54,018 nt of DNA from Marivirga lumbricoides. Lineage in GTDB: Bacteria > Bacteroidota > Bacteroidia > Cytophagales > Cyclobacteriaceae. The notes under the pieces are model-generated. The model was not told where the DNA came from. It was given only the letters and a program-made list of their open reading frames with translations, and made no database searches. Of this stretch, positions 16,763 through 25,719 are shown in pieces. The stretch's first letter is position 1. Each line of letters begins with the position of its first letter. The stretch is taken from contig NZ_BMEC01000004.1 of NCBI RefSeq assembly GCF_014636295.1, positions 294,330 to 348,347 on the forward strand, given 5' to 3'. A program made the translations under genes and the position numbers.

Positions 16763-17986
16763 ATGGATACAAGCTACCAAATAGCGAATCAATACGAACT
16801 CAAAGAGCTGGAACTAAATGCTCTTCTTGAGATAACACAGGCTATTAATGATAATTTGTCTGAAGATTCCTTATATAAAATCTATAATTTCACCTTAAGA
16901 GCTAATTTAAGGCTTGCTAAATTGGTTTTGTTGGTTCAGGAAAACGGATGGCAAAGTAAAATTGAATTTGGCACTTCAAAATCTTTTGAATTTGAAGTGC
17001 CAGCTCCTGAATTGATCGAGAATAAAAAAATACTCTTTCAAAATGATCTCTCAGACACCCCTTTTGATGAGTTTGAAGTAGGAATCCCGGTATTTCATAA
17101 GAATGATTTATTGGCAGTAGTGTTTCTCGGAGGAGTTGCAGGAGGAAATGAAAAGAAGATTATAGAAAACCACCTCAATTTTATCCAGGCACTTACCAAT
17201 ATCATAATGGTGGCCATTGAGAATAAAAAAATGGCCAGGGCAACAATAGAGCAAGAAGTGTATGCCAAGGAAATGGAAATTGCCAAAAAGGTGCAACAGT
17301 TACTGTTTCCTAATTATCTGCCGGATCAGGATAATTTTAAAATAGCAGCACACTACTCTCCTCATAATACCGTGGGAGGAGATTATTATGATTGGCTTGA
17401 AATTGATGAGGAAAGAAAATTTGTTTGTATTGCTGATGTTTCAGGAAAAGGCGTTCCGGCAGCCATACTAATGTCCAACTTTCAGGCCTCTTTACGCACG
17501 CTTTTAAGAAAAACTTCTGATTTGGAGGAAATTGTTCATGATCTAAATCATCAGGTGTTTGAAAGTGCTAACGGAGAAAACTTTATTACTTTTTTTATGG
17601 CCTTAATTGATATGAAAAAAGATCATATTACTTATGTAAATGCAGGCCATAATCCACCTTTCCTGCTAAATGCTGAAGGAATTACAGAACTTAATACCGG
17701 CACACTGGTTTTAGGTGCTTTTAAAGAATTGCCTTTCCTTGAAATAGGTCATTTAGATATTAAGGATGGGCAGAAGTTGTTTCTCTATACCGATGGTTTA
17801 ACGGAGGCATTTAATGAAGAAGATGAAGAGTTCGGTGCTGAAAAGCTTGAAGAGTTTTTAAAAGCTAATGGTAACTCCTCGCCTTCACAAATAATCGCGG
17901 ATTTACTGGAACATTTAAATAATTTTGTAGGGGAGAGAGCTTTTTCTGATGATATAACCCTTTTAGTGTGCGATTTTAATGTTTGA
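16763..17986 (+). CDS. GAF domain / SpoIIE-type PP2C serine phosphatase
   Basis: The protein is 407 aa and cytoplasmic. Residues 1-155 form a GAF-like sensory domain, a short coiled coil (about 155-180) follows, and residues 180-407 are a SpoIIE/RsbU phosphatase. Metal-binding motifs seen are VGGDYYDW (204-211), ADVSGKGVPAAILM (224-237), NAGHNPPFLL and, near the end, SDDITLLVC. Such enzymes dephosphorylate anti-sigma-factor antagonists, so it may feed a partner-switching stress pathway, although no such partner is encoded nearby. It starts a run of five overlapping genes ending at 21542. Confidence 0.92.
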   Translation: MDTSYQIANQYELKELELNALLEITQAINDNLSEDSLYKIYNFTLRANLRLAKLVLLVQENGWQSKIEFGTSKSFEFEVPAPELIENKKILFQNDLSDTPFDEFEVGIPVFHKNDLLAVVFLGGVAGGNEKKIIENHLNFIQALTNIIMVAIENKKMARATIEQEVYAKEMEIAKKVQQLLFPNYLPDQDNFKIAAHYSPHNTVGGDYYDWLEIDEERKFVCIADVSGKGVPAAILMSNFQASLRTLLRKTSDLEEIVHDLNHQVFESANGENFITFFMALIDMKKDHITYVNAGHNPPFLLNAEGITELNTGTLVLGAFKELPFLEIGHLDIKDGQKLFLYTDGLTEAFNEEDEEFGAEKLEEFLKANGNSSPSQIIADLLEHLNNFVGERAFSDDITLLVCDFNV

Positions 17987-18617
17987 TTCCTCATTTTATA
18001 AAACACCCACTTTTATAAAATATCTGCTTCCACAAGTGGAGTGGAAAGTAGCAACAGACAAAAAAGAAATTTATCTCACATTTGATGACGGGCCCATTCC
18101 ATATCTTACGGAAGAAATACTTGTTATCTTAAAGAGTTATAATGCTAAAGCCACCTTTTTTTGCGTAGGAGATAATGTTCGAAAGCATCCTGAAATATTT
18201 GAAAAGGTAATTGCTGATGGCCACGTTATCGGAAACCATACTCACAATCATTTAAAAGGGTGGAGGACCCGGCATAATCATTACCTGGAGAATGTTGAAG
18301 AATGTGCGCAGAATATTGAGAAGTTTTATGCAGGTTCAAAGAGACTGTTTAGGCCACCATATGGTCAGGTAAGCCCTTCACTGGCCAGGAAAATTAGCCA
18401 GGCTGGCTATAGAATAATTATGTGGGATGTGCTCTCGAAAGATTATGACATTAGGCTCTCTCCTGAATTGATCAGGAAAAAAACGATTGAATCAACTGGT
18501 AAAGGAAGCATTATTGTGTTCCATGATAATGTGAAAGCGCAGCACAATGTGCTTACAGTTTTGCCACAATACCTTCAACATTTTTCAAATCTTGGTTTCA
18601 AATTTCTCTCACTATGA
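17979..18617 (+). CDS. polysaccharide deacetylase (NodB-like, CE4)
   Basis: The protein is 212 aa. The CE4 motifs are complete: LTFDDGPIPYLTEEIL (catalytic base and metal Asp), IGNHTHNHLKGW (metal His pair), the RPPYGQ motif 3, DVLSKDYD and the catalytic His in IIVFHDNV. It should remove N-acetyl groups from a GlcNAc-containing polymer. There is no signal peptide, which suggests cytoplasmic or membrane-proximal action on a precursor. It overlaps the phosphatase gene by 8 nt and the next glycosyltransferase gene by 4 nt, so it and the glycosyltransferase may act on the same glycan. Confidence 0.92.
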   Translation: MFDSSFYKTPTFIKYLLPQVEWKVATDKKEIYLTFDDGPIPYLTEEILVILKSYNAKATFFCVGDNVRKHPEIFEKVIADGHVIGNHTHNHLKGWRTRHNHYLENVEECAQNIEKFYAGSKRLFRPPYGQVSPSLARKISQAGYRIIMWDVLSKDYDIRLSPELIRKKTIESTGKGSIIVFHDNVKAQHNVLTVLPQYLQHFSNLGFKFLSL

Positions 18618-19723
18618 TTCTTCTGTTCTATTTGCTAATATTTATCATATTGACTGTAGTAATAGTAGATTTGATCTTGTGGATGGCTTGGAAACCTAAG
18701 CCTATGAATGCCATGCCACCTGAAGGAGAGCTTCCTTTTATTTCTATCCTGCTTGCTGTCAGAAATGAAGTACATACCGTTAACTTCGTGCTTAATTCTT
18801 TAGAAAAGCTTGATTACCCCGCAGATAAGTTTGAAGTGCTAATGGGGGATGATGGTTCTGATGATGGCAGTACAAAGATCTTACGTGCTTGGGATAAAGA
18901 AACTAATAACTTTTTTTATGTTCCCATTCAGGCAAATCAATATCAACTAAAAGCAAAGGCCAATGTACTGGCTCAGTTGGCTGATCGTGCCAAAGGAAAA
19001 TACTTCATGATCACTGATGCTGATGTTGAAGTTCCTGCTTCATGGATAAGTAAACATCTGGCTTGTTGGAAAACGGGAATGGGTGTACAAAGTGGCTTCT
19101 CTCTTGTAAAAACAGAAAATTTCTTTTCCAGTATGCAAATGATAGACTGGGGACTTGCCTTGGGAATGGTGAAAATTGTAAGCGGATGGAAGGTTCCTGT
19201 TACTGCCGTAGGTAATAATATGATAGTGAGCAGAGAAGCGTATGAAGCAGTAGGAGGTTTTAGAAATATTCCATTCTCTTTAACTGAAGATTTTGCCCTG
19301 TTTCAGGCTGTTGTTCAGAAAGGTTTTGCTTTTCAGCAGTTGGCTAATGAAGAAAGTATGGTAAAAACCAATGCCATCAAAGGGTTCTGGGAGCTTCTGG
19401 AGCAAAGGAAAAGATGGATGAGTGGTGCTATGCAACTTCCTGCTTTCATGAAAACACTTTTGATCATTCAGGCAACTTATTTTCCAGCCATGCTTGTACT
19501 CATTTTCATCAATCCACTGGTAGCTATTCCACTTTTCGGACTTAAACTTACCCTACAAAGCCTTTTCGTAAATAAAATACTGGAAAGACTTAATCAATAT
19601 ATGCCTCTAGGCCATCTGTTTATGTTTGAATTTTACAGTGGTTTTTTATCAGTTGCGCTCATGGTCTATTATCTGCTACCTTTGCCGGTAAAATGGAAAG
19701 GTAGAAAATACGCAAAAGTATGA
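18614..19723 (+). CDS. GT2 family glycosyltransferase, membrane-bound
   Basis: The protein is 369 aa. An N-terminal membrane segment (LFYLLIFIILTVVIVDLIL) precedes a GT-A domain with ISILLAVRNEVHTVNF, MGDDGSDDGSTKIL, the metal-binding TDADVEVPASW, LTEDFALFQAV and the QxxRW motif in EQRKRWMSGAM. At least two membrane segments follow in the last 90 residues. It belongs to the processive type, like the paralogue at 15320-16429. ATGA overlaps at both ends tie it to the deacetylase and tatD genes. Confidence 0.88.
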   Translation: MILLFYLLIFIILTVVIVDLILWMAWKPKPMNAMPPEGELPFISILLAVRNEVHTVNFVLNSLEKLDYPADKFEVLMGDDGSDDGSTKILRAWDKETNNFFYVPIQANQYQLKAKANVLAQLADRAKGKYFMITDADVEVPASWISKHLACWKTGMGVQSGFSLVKTENFFSSMQMIDWGLALGMVKIVSGWKVPVTAVGNNMIVSREAYEAVGGFRNIPFSLTEDFALFQAVVQKGFAFQQLANEESMVKTNAIKGFWELLEQRKRWMSGAMQLPAFMKTLLIIQATYFPAMLVLIFINPLVAIPLFGLKLTLQSLFVNKILERLNQYMPLGHLFMFEFYSGFLSVALMVYYLLPLPVKWKGRKYAKV

Positions 19724-20475
19724 TAGAAACACATGCGCATTTATATGCGAAGGAATTTGACAATGACAGAAATGAAATGTTGGAAAGGGCACTGGAAGAA
19801 GGGGTTTCCAAACTTTACATGCCTAATATAGATAGTGAATCTATTGATTCTATGCTGGAAGTAGAGGAAAAGTTTCCACAATCTGTTGCTACTATGGGAT
19901 TGCACCCCTGCTATGTGAAGAAAGATTTTGAAAAGCAGCTTTATGAAGTAGAGAATTGGTTAAGCAAGCGTAAATTTGCTGCAGTTGGTGAGATTGGACT
20001 TGATTTTTATTGGGATAAGACTTTCAGGGTTCAGCAGGAAGAAGCGTTGAAAATCCAGATTGAATGGGCAAAAAAATATAGAATACCTATTATTTTACAC
20101 TGTAGAGATTCTTTTCAGGAAACTTTCGAGATAGTAAAATCTTTACATGATCAAAATTTAAGCGGAGTATTCCATTGCTTTACAGGAACAGCAGAGCAAG
20201 CTGCGGAGGTTGCTGAACTTGGTTTTTTTGTTGGTATCGGGGGAGTGGTCACTTTTAAAAATGGAGGAGTAGCAGAACATATTCCTTCTATTGATATCAA
20301 TCAAATAGTTTTAGAAACAGATGCACCCTATTTGGCACCTACTCCTAATAGAGGAAAAAGAAATGAACCGGCATTCTTAAAATTAATTGCACAAAAGATA
20401 GCTGACCTTAAGCAAATACCTCTCGATGATTTAGTCGAGATTACTACTAACAATGCCAGTAAACTCTTCAAGTGA
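19720..20475 (+). CDS. tatD: TatD-family hydrolase (metal-dependent DNase)
   Basis: The protein is 251 aa. All metal ligands of the TatD barrel are visible: H5 and H7 in ETHAHLY, E91 in VGEIGLDFYW, His in IILHCRDS, His in VFHCFTGT, and Asp in LETDAPYLAP. The family has 3'-5' exonuclease activity on DNA/RNA ends. The start is set by the ATGA overlap with the glycosyltransferase stop. Its stop shares a base with the ATG of the asparaginase gene, so the two are translationally coupled. Confidence 0.94.
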   Translation: MIETHAHLYAKEFDNDRNEMLERALEEGVSKLYMPNIDSESIDSMLEVEEKFPQSVATMGLHPCYVKKDFEKQLYEVENWLSKRKFAAVGEIGLDFYWDKTFRVQQEEALKIQIEWAKKYRIPIILHCRDSFQETFEIVKSLHDQNLSGVFHCFTGTAEQAAEVAELGFFVGIGGVVTFKNGGVAEHIPSIDINQIVLETDAPYLAPTPNRGKRNEPAFLKLIAQKIADLKQIPLDDLVEITTNNASKLFK

Positions 20476-21542
20476 TGAATCCATACGTATTAACACATAT
20501 TGAAACGGCTACTCCTAAAACGCCTGAACACGCCATTTTAATTATTTATACTGGCGGTACATTGGGAATGGTTTATAATGAACAGCAGGCGCTTGTGCCT
20601 TTTGATTTCAAACATATCCTACAGGAAGTACCTTCTCTGAAAAACTTCAACCTTAAAATAACAGTAGCCTCTTTTAAGGAGCTTATTGATTCATCTAATG
20701 TGAACCCAGGTCACTGGAGTGATATTGCAGGCCTGATTGAAAGGTTTTATAAAGAGTATGACGGCTTTATAGTAATTCATGGTACAGACACCATGTCTTT
20801 TAGTGCTTCAGCCATAAGCTTTATGTTGGAAGGGCTGAATAAACCCGTGATCTTTACAGGAGCCCAATTGCCCATTGGTGCGGCACGATCGGACGCGCGC
20901 GAGAATTTAATAACAGCTATTGAAATAGCCTCCCAACAAGTAAATCACCGACCGGTAGTGTCAGAAGTATGTATCTATTTCGATAACCTACTTTTAAGAG
21001 GCAATCGATCTAAAAAAGTTGAAAGTGTTCAGTTTGATGCTTTCCAAAGTGAAAACTACCCTGTTTTGGCGGAAGCAGGAGTAATAATTGAGTATAATTT
21101 TTCTGCCTTAAGTGCTTATCAACCGGATACGGAGCTAAAAGTCAGGAAGAATATTCATCAGGAGGTGGCTATCTTAAAGATTTTTCCAGGAATTTCTCCT
21201 CAATTTGTGAGAGGCGTTTTGGCAATTCCCGGCTTAAAAGGAGTAGTAATAGAAACTTATGGCTCGGGAAACGCACCTACCGATGAATGGTTTATCGAAG
21301 AGTTAAAAAAGGCTATAAGTAAAAATATCCTTATTTTAAATGTTTCACAGTGCATGGGAGGGAAAGTGATTCAGGGGAAATACCAAACCAGTTCTGCACT
21401 GGAAGAAATAGGTGTTATTAGCGGAAGTGATATAACAACAGAAGCGGCTATTACCAAAATGATGTATGTATTGAGCCATGCAGAAAGTTTAGAGCAACAG
21501 AGGCTTAATCTGATAAAGCCACTGAGGGGTGAAATGGAATAG
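20475..21542 (+). CDS. ansA: type I L-asparaginase
   Basis: The protein is 355 aa from ATG 20475, which shares its A with the tatD stop; a GTG at 20472 is also possible. It hydrolyses asparagine to aspartate and ammonia in the cytoplasm; no signal peptide is present, as expected for type I. The first catalytic Thr is in IIYTGGTLGM and the second catalytic set in VIHGTDTMSFSASA. TGAQLPIGAARSDARENL and VSQCMGGKV are also typical. It is the last gene of the 16763-21542 run. The stop is TAG, which shows that amber is a normal stop in this genome. Confidence 0.94.
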   Translation: MNPYVLTHIETATPKTPEHAILIIYTGGTLGMVYNEQQALVPFDFKHILQEVPSLKNFNLKITVASFKELIDSSNVNPGHWSDIAGLIERFYKEYDGFIVIHGTDTMSFSASAISFMLEGLNKPVIFTGAQLPIGAARSDARENLITAIEIASQQVNHRPVVSEVCIYFDNLLLRGNRSKKVESVQFDAFQSENYPVLAEAGVIIEYNFSALSAYQPDTELKVRKNIHQEVAILKIFPGISPQFVRGVLAIPGLKGVVIETYGSGNAPTDEWFIEELKKAISKNILILNVSQCMGGKVIQGKYQTSSALEEIGVISGSDITTEAAITKMMYVLSHAESLEQQRLNLIKPLRGEME

Positions 21543-21721
21543 ATTATTTACAAAGCTCATGTATTTTTAATTCCAAGAGGAGAGCTACCTCTAAGTTGAT
21601 GAGTAATATGCAGGCTATATATATGTAATTACATAAAAAAAGAAATGAAAAATATAACGATTCAGATAAAAGATGTTTTTTATGGCTTTAGAAAGTAATT
21701 ATTATTGACCGTTTAACATTT

Positions 21722-21729
21722 TATGTTTG
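21722..21729 (+). promoter_or_regulatory. candidate -7 box for tRNA-Ser
   Basis: TATGTTTG matches the Bacteroidota -7 consensus TAnnTTTG and is followed by C. It lies 79 bp upstream of the tRNA, in the 266-bp gap after ansA, and implies a leader of about 70 nt. The -33 element is unclear. Confidence 0.4.
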
Positions 21730-21808
21730 CATAGGCAGTAAATAATTGATTTATTTGTATTCGATTGGAAAGAGTTCAATTGAAATAAATCTTTGATTTT
21801 AATGAATA

Positions 21809-21895
21809 GGAGAGGTGCCAGAGTGGTCGATCGGGCTCGCCTGGAAAGTGAGTGTGCCTTCACGGGTACCGAGGGTTCGAATCCCTCCTTCTCCG
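21809..21895 (+). tRNA. tRNA-Ser (anticodon GGA)
   Basis: This is an 87-nt cloverleaf. The acceptor GGAGAGG pairs with CTTCTCC with one G.U pair, the discriminator is G, the anticodon stem is CTCGC/GTGAG with loop CTGGAAA, the long variable arm typical of serine tRNAs is present, and the T arm is GAGGG-TTCGAAT-CCCTC. CCA is not encoded. A T7 tract follows directly. Confidence 0.95.
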
Positions 21896-22067
21896 CTTTT
21901 TTTAATATAAAAGAGATATTATTACCAAATAGAACAAATAATACATCTTTCGAATAAAGATTTTATTAAATTATTTTCTGTTTGTTGATAATTGTGTAAA
22001 ATTGAATTCTGAATAATTTTAAAAATTGAAACACAAACTAAAAAAGAGAATTACAAACAACTTAACT

Positions 22068-22910
22068 ATGAAAAAGCTATTTGTCTTAATGATGCTGGCC
22101 GGAGCTATGTCATTCGGTTTTACAGGCAACGCAGTTGCTCAAGAAGAAAATACAACTCAAGAGGCTGATACAAGTGCTACAGAGGCTGCAGATACAGCAG
22201 CAGTAACTGAAGAACCTGTTGAAGCAGAAGATACTATGGCTACGGCTGTTGTAGACGAAGAAGTGGTTGAAGAACAAGGATTTCACCAAGTTGTAAAAGA
22301 AAAATTTATTGAAGGTGGTTGGGAATTTATGTCAGTTGTATTAATCTGTCTTATCTTAGGATTAGCTATTGCAATTGAAAGAATCATCACTTTAAACTTA
22401 GCTACTACAAACACCAACAAATTATTGGCTAATGTAGAAGATGCATTAAACCAAGGTGGTGTAGAAGCAGCTAAAGAAGTAACAAAAAATACAAGAGGCC
22501 CTGTAGCATCAATATTTACTCAAGGTTTAATGAGAATGTCTGAAGGCGTTGAAATGGTTGAAAAATCAGTTATCGCTTACGGTTCTGTTGAAATGGGTCG
22601 TTTAGAAAGAGGTTTAGTATGGATTTCATTATTTATCTCTTTGGCTCCAATGTTAGGTTTCATGGGTACAGTAATTGGTATGATCGGTGCATTCGATGCT
22701 ATTGAAGCTGCAGGTGATATTTCTCCTTCATTGGTTGCCGGTGGTATTAAAGTTGCCCTATTAACTACAGTGGGTGGTTTGATTGTTGCCGTTATCTTAC
22801 AATTATTTTACAATTACTGCGTTTCTAAAGTAGATTCTTTAGTTAACCAAATGGAAGATGCTTCAATTGCTTTAGTAGACGTATTAGTAAAGCATAACTT
22901 AACTAAGTAA
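22068..22910 (+). CDS. MotA/TolQ/ExbB proton channel family protein
   Basis: The protein is 280 aa from ATG 22068; a TTG 14 codons upstream is unlikely. The N-terminus has a signal-like segment (LFVLMMLAGAMSFGFTG) followed by an acidic, Thr/Glu-rich linker of about 50 residues, then the ExbB/TolQ core. The core has a first membrane helix (FMSVVLICLILGLAIAIERI), a cytoplasmic loop, and the conserved pair LISLAPMLGFMGTVIGMIGAF and KVALLTTVGGLIVAVIL. It forms the proton channel with ExbD-like proteins and energises envelope processes. The three following genes supply a small membrane protein and two ExbD homologues. Confidence 0.92.
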   Translation: MKKLFVLMMLAGAMSFGFTGNAVAQEENTTQEADTSATEAADTAAVTEEPVEAEDTMATAVVDEEVVEEQGFHQVVKEKFIEGGWEFMSVVLICLILGLAIAIERIITLNLATTNTNKLLANVEDALNQGGVEAAKEVTKNTRGPVASIFTQGLMRMSEGVEMVEKSVIAYGSVEMGRLERGLVWISLFISLAPMLGFMGTVIGMIGAFDAIEAAGDISPSLVAGGIKVALLTTVGGLIVAVILQLFYNYCVSKVDSLVNQMEDASIALVDVLVKHNLTK

Positions 22911-22933
22911 TTTTAACTTTTTAAACTTACTAG

Positions 22934-23260
22934 ATGGAATCATTTGTTAATATAGTTTTATATGTATCTTATTTATTGGTAATACTTGCAGCATTAGGTG
23001 CAATAGTGTTACCACTGATAAATGCATTGGGAAACCCAAAAAGCCTGTTAAAGTCGGTTTTAGGGATAGCAGCAATAGGTGTTATATTTTTAATATCATG
23101 GAGTGTTTCAGGTGATGAGGTAACTGCCGTGTATACTAAATTCAATATTACATCTACTTCTTCAAAAGTAATTGGAGGAGTCTTGATCACTACCTATTTA
23201 TTAATGGGTATTGCAGTATTATCAATTATTTATTCTGAAATAAGAAAAATAGCAAACTAA
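22934..23260 (+). CDS. small three-helix membrane protein of the ExbB/ExbD operon
   Basis: The protein is 108 aa with three membrane segments: about residues 5-28, 36-56 and 83-104 (IAVLSIIYSEI at the end). A polar loop VSGDEVTAVYTKFN lies between the second and third. It has no enzymatic motif. It sits between the ExbB-like gene (23-bp gap) and the first ExbD-like gene, whose ATG shares the last A of its TAA, so it is almost certainly an accessory subunit of the proton-channel complex. This arrangement is seen in many Bacteroidota, but the role is not established. Confidence 0.75.
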   Translation: MESFVNIVLYVSYLLVILAALGAIVLPLINALGNPKSLLKSVLGIAAIGVIFLISWSVSGDEVTAVYTKFNITSTSSKVIGGVLITTYLLMGIAVLSIIYSEIRKIAN

Positions 23261-23823
23261 TGGCCAGAAGTAAATCAAGAGCATCATCAGAAGTAAATGC
23301 AGGCTCAATGGCAGACATTGCCTTCCTGTTGCTGATATTCTTTCTTGTAACTACTACCATTGCATCGGATAAGGGATTAACAATCACTTTACCTCCTAAA
23401 CAAGATGATGTAGATATTGTAGATATTAAAATTAAGGATAGGAACTTGTTTAAAGTTGCTATTAACTCTGCAGATGCATTATTGGTTGAGGGCGAAAGAA
23501 TGGATGATTATACTCAGATTAAAGATATGTTAGTTGAACATATTTTAAATCCGAATAATAATCCTGAATTAGCTGAGTCTCCGAAAGATGCGATTGTATC
23601 TTACAAAACTGATAGAGGTACCAGTTATGAGATCTACATCAATGTATTGGATCAATTACAAGGTGCATATTACGAAATCTATGGACAGAAAGTAGGCCTT
23701 ACAGCCGAGGAATTCCGTACATTGGATTTAAGTAATCCTAAGGATCAGGCTCTATATGATAAAGGTAGAGAAGGTATTCCTATGGCAATTTCGATTGCTG
23801 AACCTTCAAGCATTGGACAATAA
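23260..23823 (+). CDS. ExbD/TolR family biopolymer transport protein
   Basis: The protein is 187 aa. A short cytoplasmic N-terminus (MARSKSRASSEVNAGSMA) leads into one membrane helix, DIAFLLLIFFLVTTTIA, whose Asp (in MADIAF) is the conserved proton-carrying residue. A periplasmic domain follows with GLTITLPP and a ligand-binding-like region. It pairs with the ExbB-like channel upstream. Start and stop of the neighbours are tightly packed, and a second ExbD homologue follows 15 bp downstream. Confidence 0.93.
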   Translation: MARSKSRASSEVNAGSMADIAFLLLIFFLVTTTIASDKGLTITLPPKQDDVDIVDIKIKDRNLFKVAINSADALLVEGERMDDYTQIKDMLVEHILNPNNNPELAESPKDAIVSYKTDRGTSYEIYINVLDQLQGAYYEIYGQKVGLTAEEFRTLDLSNPKDQALYDKGREGIPMAISIAEPSSIGQ

Positions 23824-23838
23824 CCTAAAAAGAAGAAT

Positions 23839-24315
23839 ATGTCAAAGTTTAAGAAAAAGACAAGTGCCAGCCAGGATATTCCAACAGCAGCACTACCGGA
23901 TATTATCTTTATGCTTTTATTCTTTTTTATGGTTACTACTGTATTGAGGGAAACTGATATATTAGTAGAGCAGGATATCCCTAAAGCAGAGCAATTAAGA
24001 AAAATAGAACGTAAATCTTTGGTAAGCTACCTTTACATAGGTAAGCCTAAGAAAACTGAGGCTTTCGGTGGTGAAGCTAAAATACAAGCCAATGATGTGT
24101 TTATTGAGCCTTCTGGGGTGATGCTGTGGGTAGCTAAAGAAAAGGATAAATTAGCAGAAGTTGAGAGAGATAAGATAACCATTGCTTTAAAAGTAGATAG
24201 TGAAGCAAAGATGGGTATTATTTCTGACGTTCAACAGCAGTTAAGAGAAGCTAACGCGAGGAAATTGATGTATAATACAAGACAGCTAACTGATTTACAG
24301 AAAGCTGGTTTATAA
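23839..24315 (+). CDS. ExbD/TolR family protein (second copy)
   Basis: The protein is 158 aa. The membrane helix starts after the conserved Asp in ALPDIIFMLLFFFMVTTV. The periplasmic part (VEQDIPKAEQLRKIERKSLV) differs strongly from the first ExbD, so the two are not simple duplicates and may form a mixed dimer. Its C-terminal segment MGIISDVQQQLREANARKLMY is the usual ExbD ending. A strong terminator follows at 24341, closing the operon that began at 22068. Confidence 0.92.
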   Translation: MSKFKKKTSASQDIPTAALPDIIFMLLFFFMVTTVLRETDILVEQDIPKAEQLRKIERKSLVSYLYIGKPKKTEAFGGEAKIQANDVFIEPSGVMLWVAKEKDKLAEVERDKITIALKVDSEAKMGIISDVQQQLREANARKLMYNTRQLTDLQKAGL

Positions 24316-24340
24316 ATCAATAGAATATTATTAAATTACA

Positions 24341-24370
24341 AAGCCTGCACAATAAGTGTAGGCTTTTTTT
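24341..24370 (+). terminator. intrinsic terminator of the ExbB/ExbD operon
   Basis: AAGCCTGCAC (24341-24350) and GTGTAGGCTT (24355-24364) form a 10-bp stem with one G.U pair, a loop of AATA, and a T7 tract. Confidence 0.9.
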
Positions 24371-24409
24371 ATACTTTAAGTTTCTTCTTTTACTTCTCTC
24401 TCTAATATT

Positions 24410-25717
24410 TTGGAATTAAACAGACGGGGTACTATTAATGCATGGTGTATGTACGACTGGGCTAACTCAGTCTATGCAATAGTAATTAAATCTTCGATTT
24501 TTCCGGTATTTTATAATACAGCCACTCAAAATTTCTTCCGGGGTGATGTGGTTGATTTCTTCGGGTTTAAAGTAGTGAATACAGCACTTTATTCATTTGC
24601 TATCTCTTTTAGTTTTTTTGTTATAGCGCTATTGTCCCCATTGCTATCAGGCATTGCTGATTTTACAGGTAATAAGAAAGCATTCATGAAGTTCTTTACT
24701 TATTTAGGAGGGGTGTCTTGCATTGGTTTATTCTTTTTTACTGGAGAAAATGTTGAATGGGCTATTATCTGTTCAATTTTAGCTAGTATAGGCTATAGTG
24801 GAAGCCTGGTATTTTATAATTCATTTCTTCCTTTAATAGCAACTCCCGAGAGGCACGATATGGTGAGTGCAAAGGGCTTCTCTTTAGGTTATGTGGGTAG
24901 TATTATTCTTTTAGTAATTAATTTAGTATGTATTTCTAACCCTGAGTGGTTCAATCTTCAAAACACTGCTATAATTGCCAGAATCTCTTTTTTAAGTGTA
25001 GGGATTTGGTGGATCGGCTTTGCACAAATTACTTTCAGAAGCTTAACTGAACCAGAAAGCGCAAATCAATTCAATTTGAATATTGTAAGAAATGGCTATT
25101 TAGAACTGCTAAAGGTTGTGAAAGAAGTTAGAAATAGAAGAGTATTGAAATATTTTCTGAGTTCGTTCTTCTTTTATAGCATGGGGGTTCAAACAGTAAT
25201 GTATATGGCAGCTTCATTTGGAAGTAAGGAACTGGCTTTACCTGGTGATAAACTTATACTTACTATTCTGATTATTAACGTTGTGGCTATAATAGGTTCT
25301 TATGCTTTTGCATATTTGTCTAAATTGAAAACCAATAAGTTTTCTTTATTAATGATGCTTGCCATTTGGATATTTATTTGCCTTTATGCCTACTTTGTCT
25401 ATACAGCCTACCAATTCTACATTCTTGCTTTTATAGTAGGTCTGGTAATGGGAGGAATTCAATCTCTCTCAAGAAGTACATATTCCAAATTGATTCCTGA
25501 GAACACGAAAGACCATGCCTCTTACTTTAGCTTTTATGATGTTGCTGAAAAAGTAGCTATTGTAATCGGTACTTTTTCTTATGGTTTTATTGAACAATGG
25601 ACAGGCAGTATGAGAAATAGTACCATCGCTTTAGGTTTATTCTTTGCAGTTGGTATTGGTCTGCTAATCATGGTAAAGATGCCGTCTCTTTCCAAAAGAA
25701 CTTTGGAGGTCAGTTAG
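24410..25717 (+). CDS. MFS transporter, UMF1/Atg22-like
   Basis: The protein is 435 aa with about 12 membrane segments. The N-terminal signature INAWCMYDWANSVYAIVI is typical of UMF1-type major facilitator proteins, followed by PLLSGIADFTGNKKAFMKF (the MFS loop 2-3 motif). Later conserved parts include VMGGIQSLSRSTYSKLIPE and ASYFSFYDVAEKVAIVIGT, both strong for this family. It likely exports amino acids or similar small compounds; the substrate is unknown. The start is TTG 24410, as no ATG precedes the conserved N-terminus. It converges with the sensor gene at 25720, with 2 bp between the stops. Confidence 0.87.
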   Translation: MELNRRGTINAWCMYDWANSVYAIVIKSSIFPVFYNTATQNFFRGDVVDFFGFKVVNTALYSFAISFSFFVIALLSPLLSGIADFTGNKKAFMKFFTYLGGVSCIGLFFFTGENVEWAIICSILASIGYSGSLVFYNSFLPLIATPERHDMVSAKGFSLGYVGSIILLVINLVCISNPEWFNLQNTAIIARISFLSVGIWWIGFAQITFRSLTEPESANQFNLNIVRNGYLELLKVVKEVRNRRVLKYFLSSFFFYSMGVQTVMYMAASFGSKELALPGDKLILTILIINVVAIIGSYAFAYLSKLKTNKFSLLMMLAIWIFICLYAYFVYTAYQFYILAFIVGLVMGGIQSLSRSTYSKLIPENTKDHASYFSFYDVAEKVAIVIGTFSYGFIEQWTGSMRNSTIALGLFFAVGIGLLIMVKMPSLSKRTLEVS

Positions 25718-25719
25718 CG

